Below, piece after piece: positions 4,509-5,892 of a stretch of 5,892 nucleotides of DNA. The stretch lies in assembly GCA_955652855.1 (NCBI GenBank), contig CATPCN010000657.1:1-5892 (forward strand). Reading direction: 5' to 3'. Position numbers and translations under genes: made by a program. The notes beneath the pieces were generated by a model. The model searched no databases, was not told where the DNA came from, and saw only the letters and a list, made by a program, of their open reading frames with translations. How positions within the stretch are numbered: position 1 is the first letter of the stretch; every line of letters begins with the position of its first letter. The DNA comes from an uncultured Chthoniobacterales bacterium (GTDB taxonomy: Bacteria > Verrucomicrobiota > Verrucomicrobiae > Chthoniobacterales > UBA10450).

Positions 4509-5594
4509 ATGAGCCGCCGCTTTCGCTCGAAATCTGAATTAAGAAGCCATGTTCAACGAATCCTCAAGTCGCCTATTCCGGACGAGGTGTGGCGCTACGC
4601 CGACGACGAAAACATGGTAAGCGAAGTTCTGCAGGGAGAAAACACAACAGAATGGATCGCAGAAAAGCTGCGGAGATTGATTAACCTTGGACAACCACAA
4701 GTAGCAGAGAAATTTATAACGGCCGAGCGCAGACAGCGGCGCGGAAAGACATCCTACAACCGCCAGGAGGCGATTTCTGAAGCGCTCGCCGCGATTGCGC
4801 GTCAAAGCGAGGAGGTGCGGTCGTTCCGCCGTAAGTTTCTTAATGACCAACTCATACAGTTTGAAGAAGTTGAACGATGGATCAAAGAGAGAACGCGACA
4901 GGACGAGACCTACCCTCACGCCCTGCTCGTACGACTCAAGCACGGCTTCACATTGGACTATTGCGACGGCTGGCAACTTGATCCGCCCATTTCCTCAGTT
5001 GGAAGCGATGAGATAGAAGGCCTGGCACCGGTCGATTGTGTGGAATACGGAAGGCCGGGGAGCACATGGGTGCATCGCATTCCCATCGGGCGCGATGGCA
5101 CGCTCAGATTCGTCTTTCAACTAACCATGGGCCTGGTAAATAGGTTCTGTTGGCAAGGGGCCCAAGCAACAGTATTCTTGCTCACCGACACGACACCCCT
5201 GGTGGCAATCGAAAGCGTCGAGCTTCGTAGACCGCCCGCGACAATATTACCGTGGGGAGGAGGATTGTTGGCCCTAGCCTGCCTCTCGCGCATCACACTC
5301 ACGATCGACCCTATGATGACACCTCGGGAGGTAGGAGAGAGATATGCCAAGCTCCGAGGAACTTTGATCGCTAGGAAGCCCCGAACCCAGAGTGAGAAGC
5401 ACCTGCAGCTTGCAGTTTTTGCGGTCGAACGCGCAGTTCTGGACAAAGAGGCCATGAGCGAATGGGGGCGGAAGTTCCCAGACTGGAAGTATGGTCGCGT
5501 GTCAATATTTGCGCGGGATGCGCGAGCGGCACGAGAAAGACTACTCCACAATCATCCAGTTGACCTTTTGAGGAAGCCGTTGAATCGAGCTTGA
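4509..5594 (+). CDS. Uncharacterised 361-residue protein of the element
   Basis: I do not recognise a named family. The ATG at 4509 is preferred because AAAGGGA lies 6 nt upstream; the frame is open back to 4335, but that part overlaps the divergent gene and reads poorly. Residues 1-150 are charged and helical (MSRRFRSKSELRSHVQRIL, then EWIAEKLRRLINLG, AEKFITAERRQRRGK, EEVERWIKERTRQ), suggesting a nucleic-acid-binding or coiled region. Residues about 155-285 look like a globular alpha/beta domain (GWQLDPPISSVGSDEIEGL, IPIGRDGTLRFVFQLTMGL, WQGAQATVFLLTDTTPLV, ITLTIDPMMTPREVGERYAKLR). The order of a VFLLTDTTPLV strand followed by IDP..TPREV..RYAKLR recurs in hypothetical proteins I have seen near mobile elements. 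The tail (about 295-361) is again helical and basic. There is no signal peptide or membrane helix. Several AGA and AGG codons suggest slightly different codon use. Confidence 0.75.
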   Translation: MSRRFRSKSELRSHVQRILKSPIPDEVWRYADDENMVSEVLQGENTTEWIAEKLRRLINLGQPQVAEKFITAERRQRRGKTSYNRQEAISEALAAIARQSEEVRSFRRKFLNDQLIQFEEVERWIKERTRQDETYPHALLVRLKHGFTLDYCDGWQLDPPISSVGSDEIEGLAPVDCVEYGRPGSTWVHRIPIGRDGTLRFVFQLTMGLVNRFCWQGAQATVFLLTDTTPLVAIESVELRRPPATILPWGGGLLALACLSRITLTIDPMMTPREVGERYAKLRGTLIARKPRTQSEKHLQLAVFAVERAVLDKEAMSEWGRKFPDWKYGRVSIFARDARAARERLLHNHPVDLLRKPLNRA

Positions 5595-5758
5595 ACTCTT
5601 GGCCGCGGCCTTTCGTGATTGACGCCATGGGAGCCTTAACATTCTTCTGGTCGGCCCGGACACTCTCACAGCGCTTGACGTATATAGTAGACAGAAATCC
5701 ACCAGACAGCGCGTGACCGCCAAGCGGACCTCGTTGTGGGTGTCGCACCGACACGACC
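5595..5758. other. Intergenic spacer, no gene seen
   Basis: This 164-bp spacer follows the 361-residue gene. It holds a GC-rich palindrome GGCCGCGGCC (5601-5610) just after the stop and the TTGACG and TATAGT boxes at 5675-5688, which are too close together to make a promoter. A long minus-strand frame across it looks like a shadow of the coding strand. No RNA gene was recognised. Confidence 0.5.
5740..5754. promoter_or_regulatory. Perfect 15-bp dyad GTGTCG-CAC-CGACAC
   Basis: The 6-3-6 inverted repeat lies in the spacer between the 361-residue gene and the right-edge gene, 4 bp before an in-frame ATG and about 95 bp before the preferred one. It could be an operator for a small DNA-binding protein such as the one downstream, or an RNA hairpin. 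It has no T-run, so it is not a terminator. Confidence 0.35.
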
Positions 5759-5848
5759 ATGCGAAACCGCTCGAACCTTCAATCCAATTCCAATCCGGTG
5801 CCGCCTTGTGCGGCGATACCCGCCAGAGATGGAAAATTTGGGTCGGCC

Positions 5849-5892
5849 ATGAATCCTCGGGCGAGGATGACAGTCGAGGAGATCGCGCGTCG
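5849..5892 (+). CDS. Start of a possible excisionase-like helix-turn-helix protein, cut by the right edge
   Basis: Only 14 complete codons are visible: MNPRARMTVEEIARR when the last, incomplete codon (CG-) is read as Arg. MTVEEIARR is the usual opening of MerR/excisionase-type helix-turn-helix proteins, which continue with LGV-type and YRLI-type motifs that would lie outside the window. Three in-frame starts are possible: 5759, 5849 and 5867. None has a strong ribosome site. The 5759 form would add an unconvincing Asn/Ser/Pro-rich stretch of 30 residues. In mobile elements such a gene often sits next to an integrase, which would then lie to the right. Confidence 0.5.
   Translation, partial: MNPRARMTVEEIAR

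Noticed and set aside
4539..4976. Minus-strand frame of 145 codons
   Set aside because: It is a shadow of the 361-residue gene; its translation has no domain.
5117..5760. Minus-strand frames of 129-144 codons
   Set aside because: They are mostly antisense to the 361-residue gene, rich in Ser/Arg and without ribosome sites.
1..5892. tRNA, rRNA or CRISPR array
   Set aside because: No cloverleaf-like stretch, rRNA signature or regularly spaced direct repeats with unique spacers was seen; the only tandem repeat is the 24-bp array inside the initiator gene.

Overview
The window looks like part of an integrative or otherwise mobile element from a fairly GC-rich bacterium (roughly mid to high fifties percent GC, judged by eye). 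The style of the small hypothetical proteins and the IS1182-like transposase fit a soil bacterium such as an Acidobacteriota member, but this is an impression from memory and no marker gene proves it.

Left edge (1-~700): the 5' part of an IS1182-type insertion sequence on the minus strand, running off the left edge. Its transposase frame is open, but an in-frame internal deletion has removed the segment with the first catalytic Asp. The IS end at about 690-700 abuts a plus-strand reading frame (787-1059) that looks 5'-truncated. A small hypothetical frame (1056-1280) follows, overlapping it by 4 bp.

Centre (1350-3840): a tight minus-strand operon of three genes: a sigma-70 (ECF-like) factor, a 363-residue protein laid out like a phage O or plasmid replication initiator, and a 254-residue protein with a DnaG-type CHC2 zinc finger plus a winged helix but no primase catalytic domain. 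The spacers are 6 and 4 nt, so co-translation is likely. The initiator-like gene contains three tandem 24-bp repeats with strong dyad symmetry in mid-gene, followed by an AT-rich tract. This is the layout of the lambda origin inside gene O, so the operon probably carries its own origin of replication. Competing hairpins at 1290-1327 lie beyond the operon's end.

Upstream of the operon (3841-4343): a region with TTCTTGA repeats and a 13-bp palindrome, a probable decayed small gene, and a conserved-looking 108-residue protein on the same strand.

Right part (4344-5892): a 165-bp divergent spacer, then an unrecognised 361-residue plus-strand protein (4509-5594), a 150-250 bp spacer with a perfect 15-bp dyad, and the first codons of what may be an excisionase-like helix-turn-helix gene running off the right edge. 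In the proposed working model, the sigma factor drives or couples element gene expression, and the initiator binds its in-gene repeats and, with the zinc-finger protein, sets up replication. The right-edge gene may belong to an excision module.
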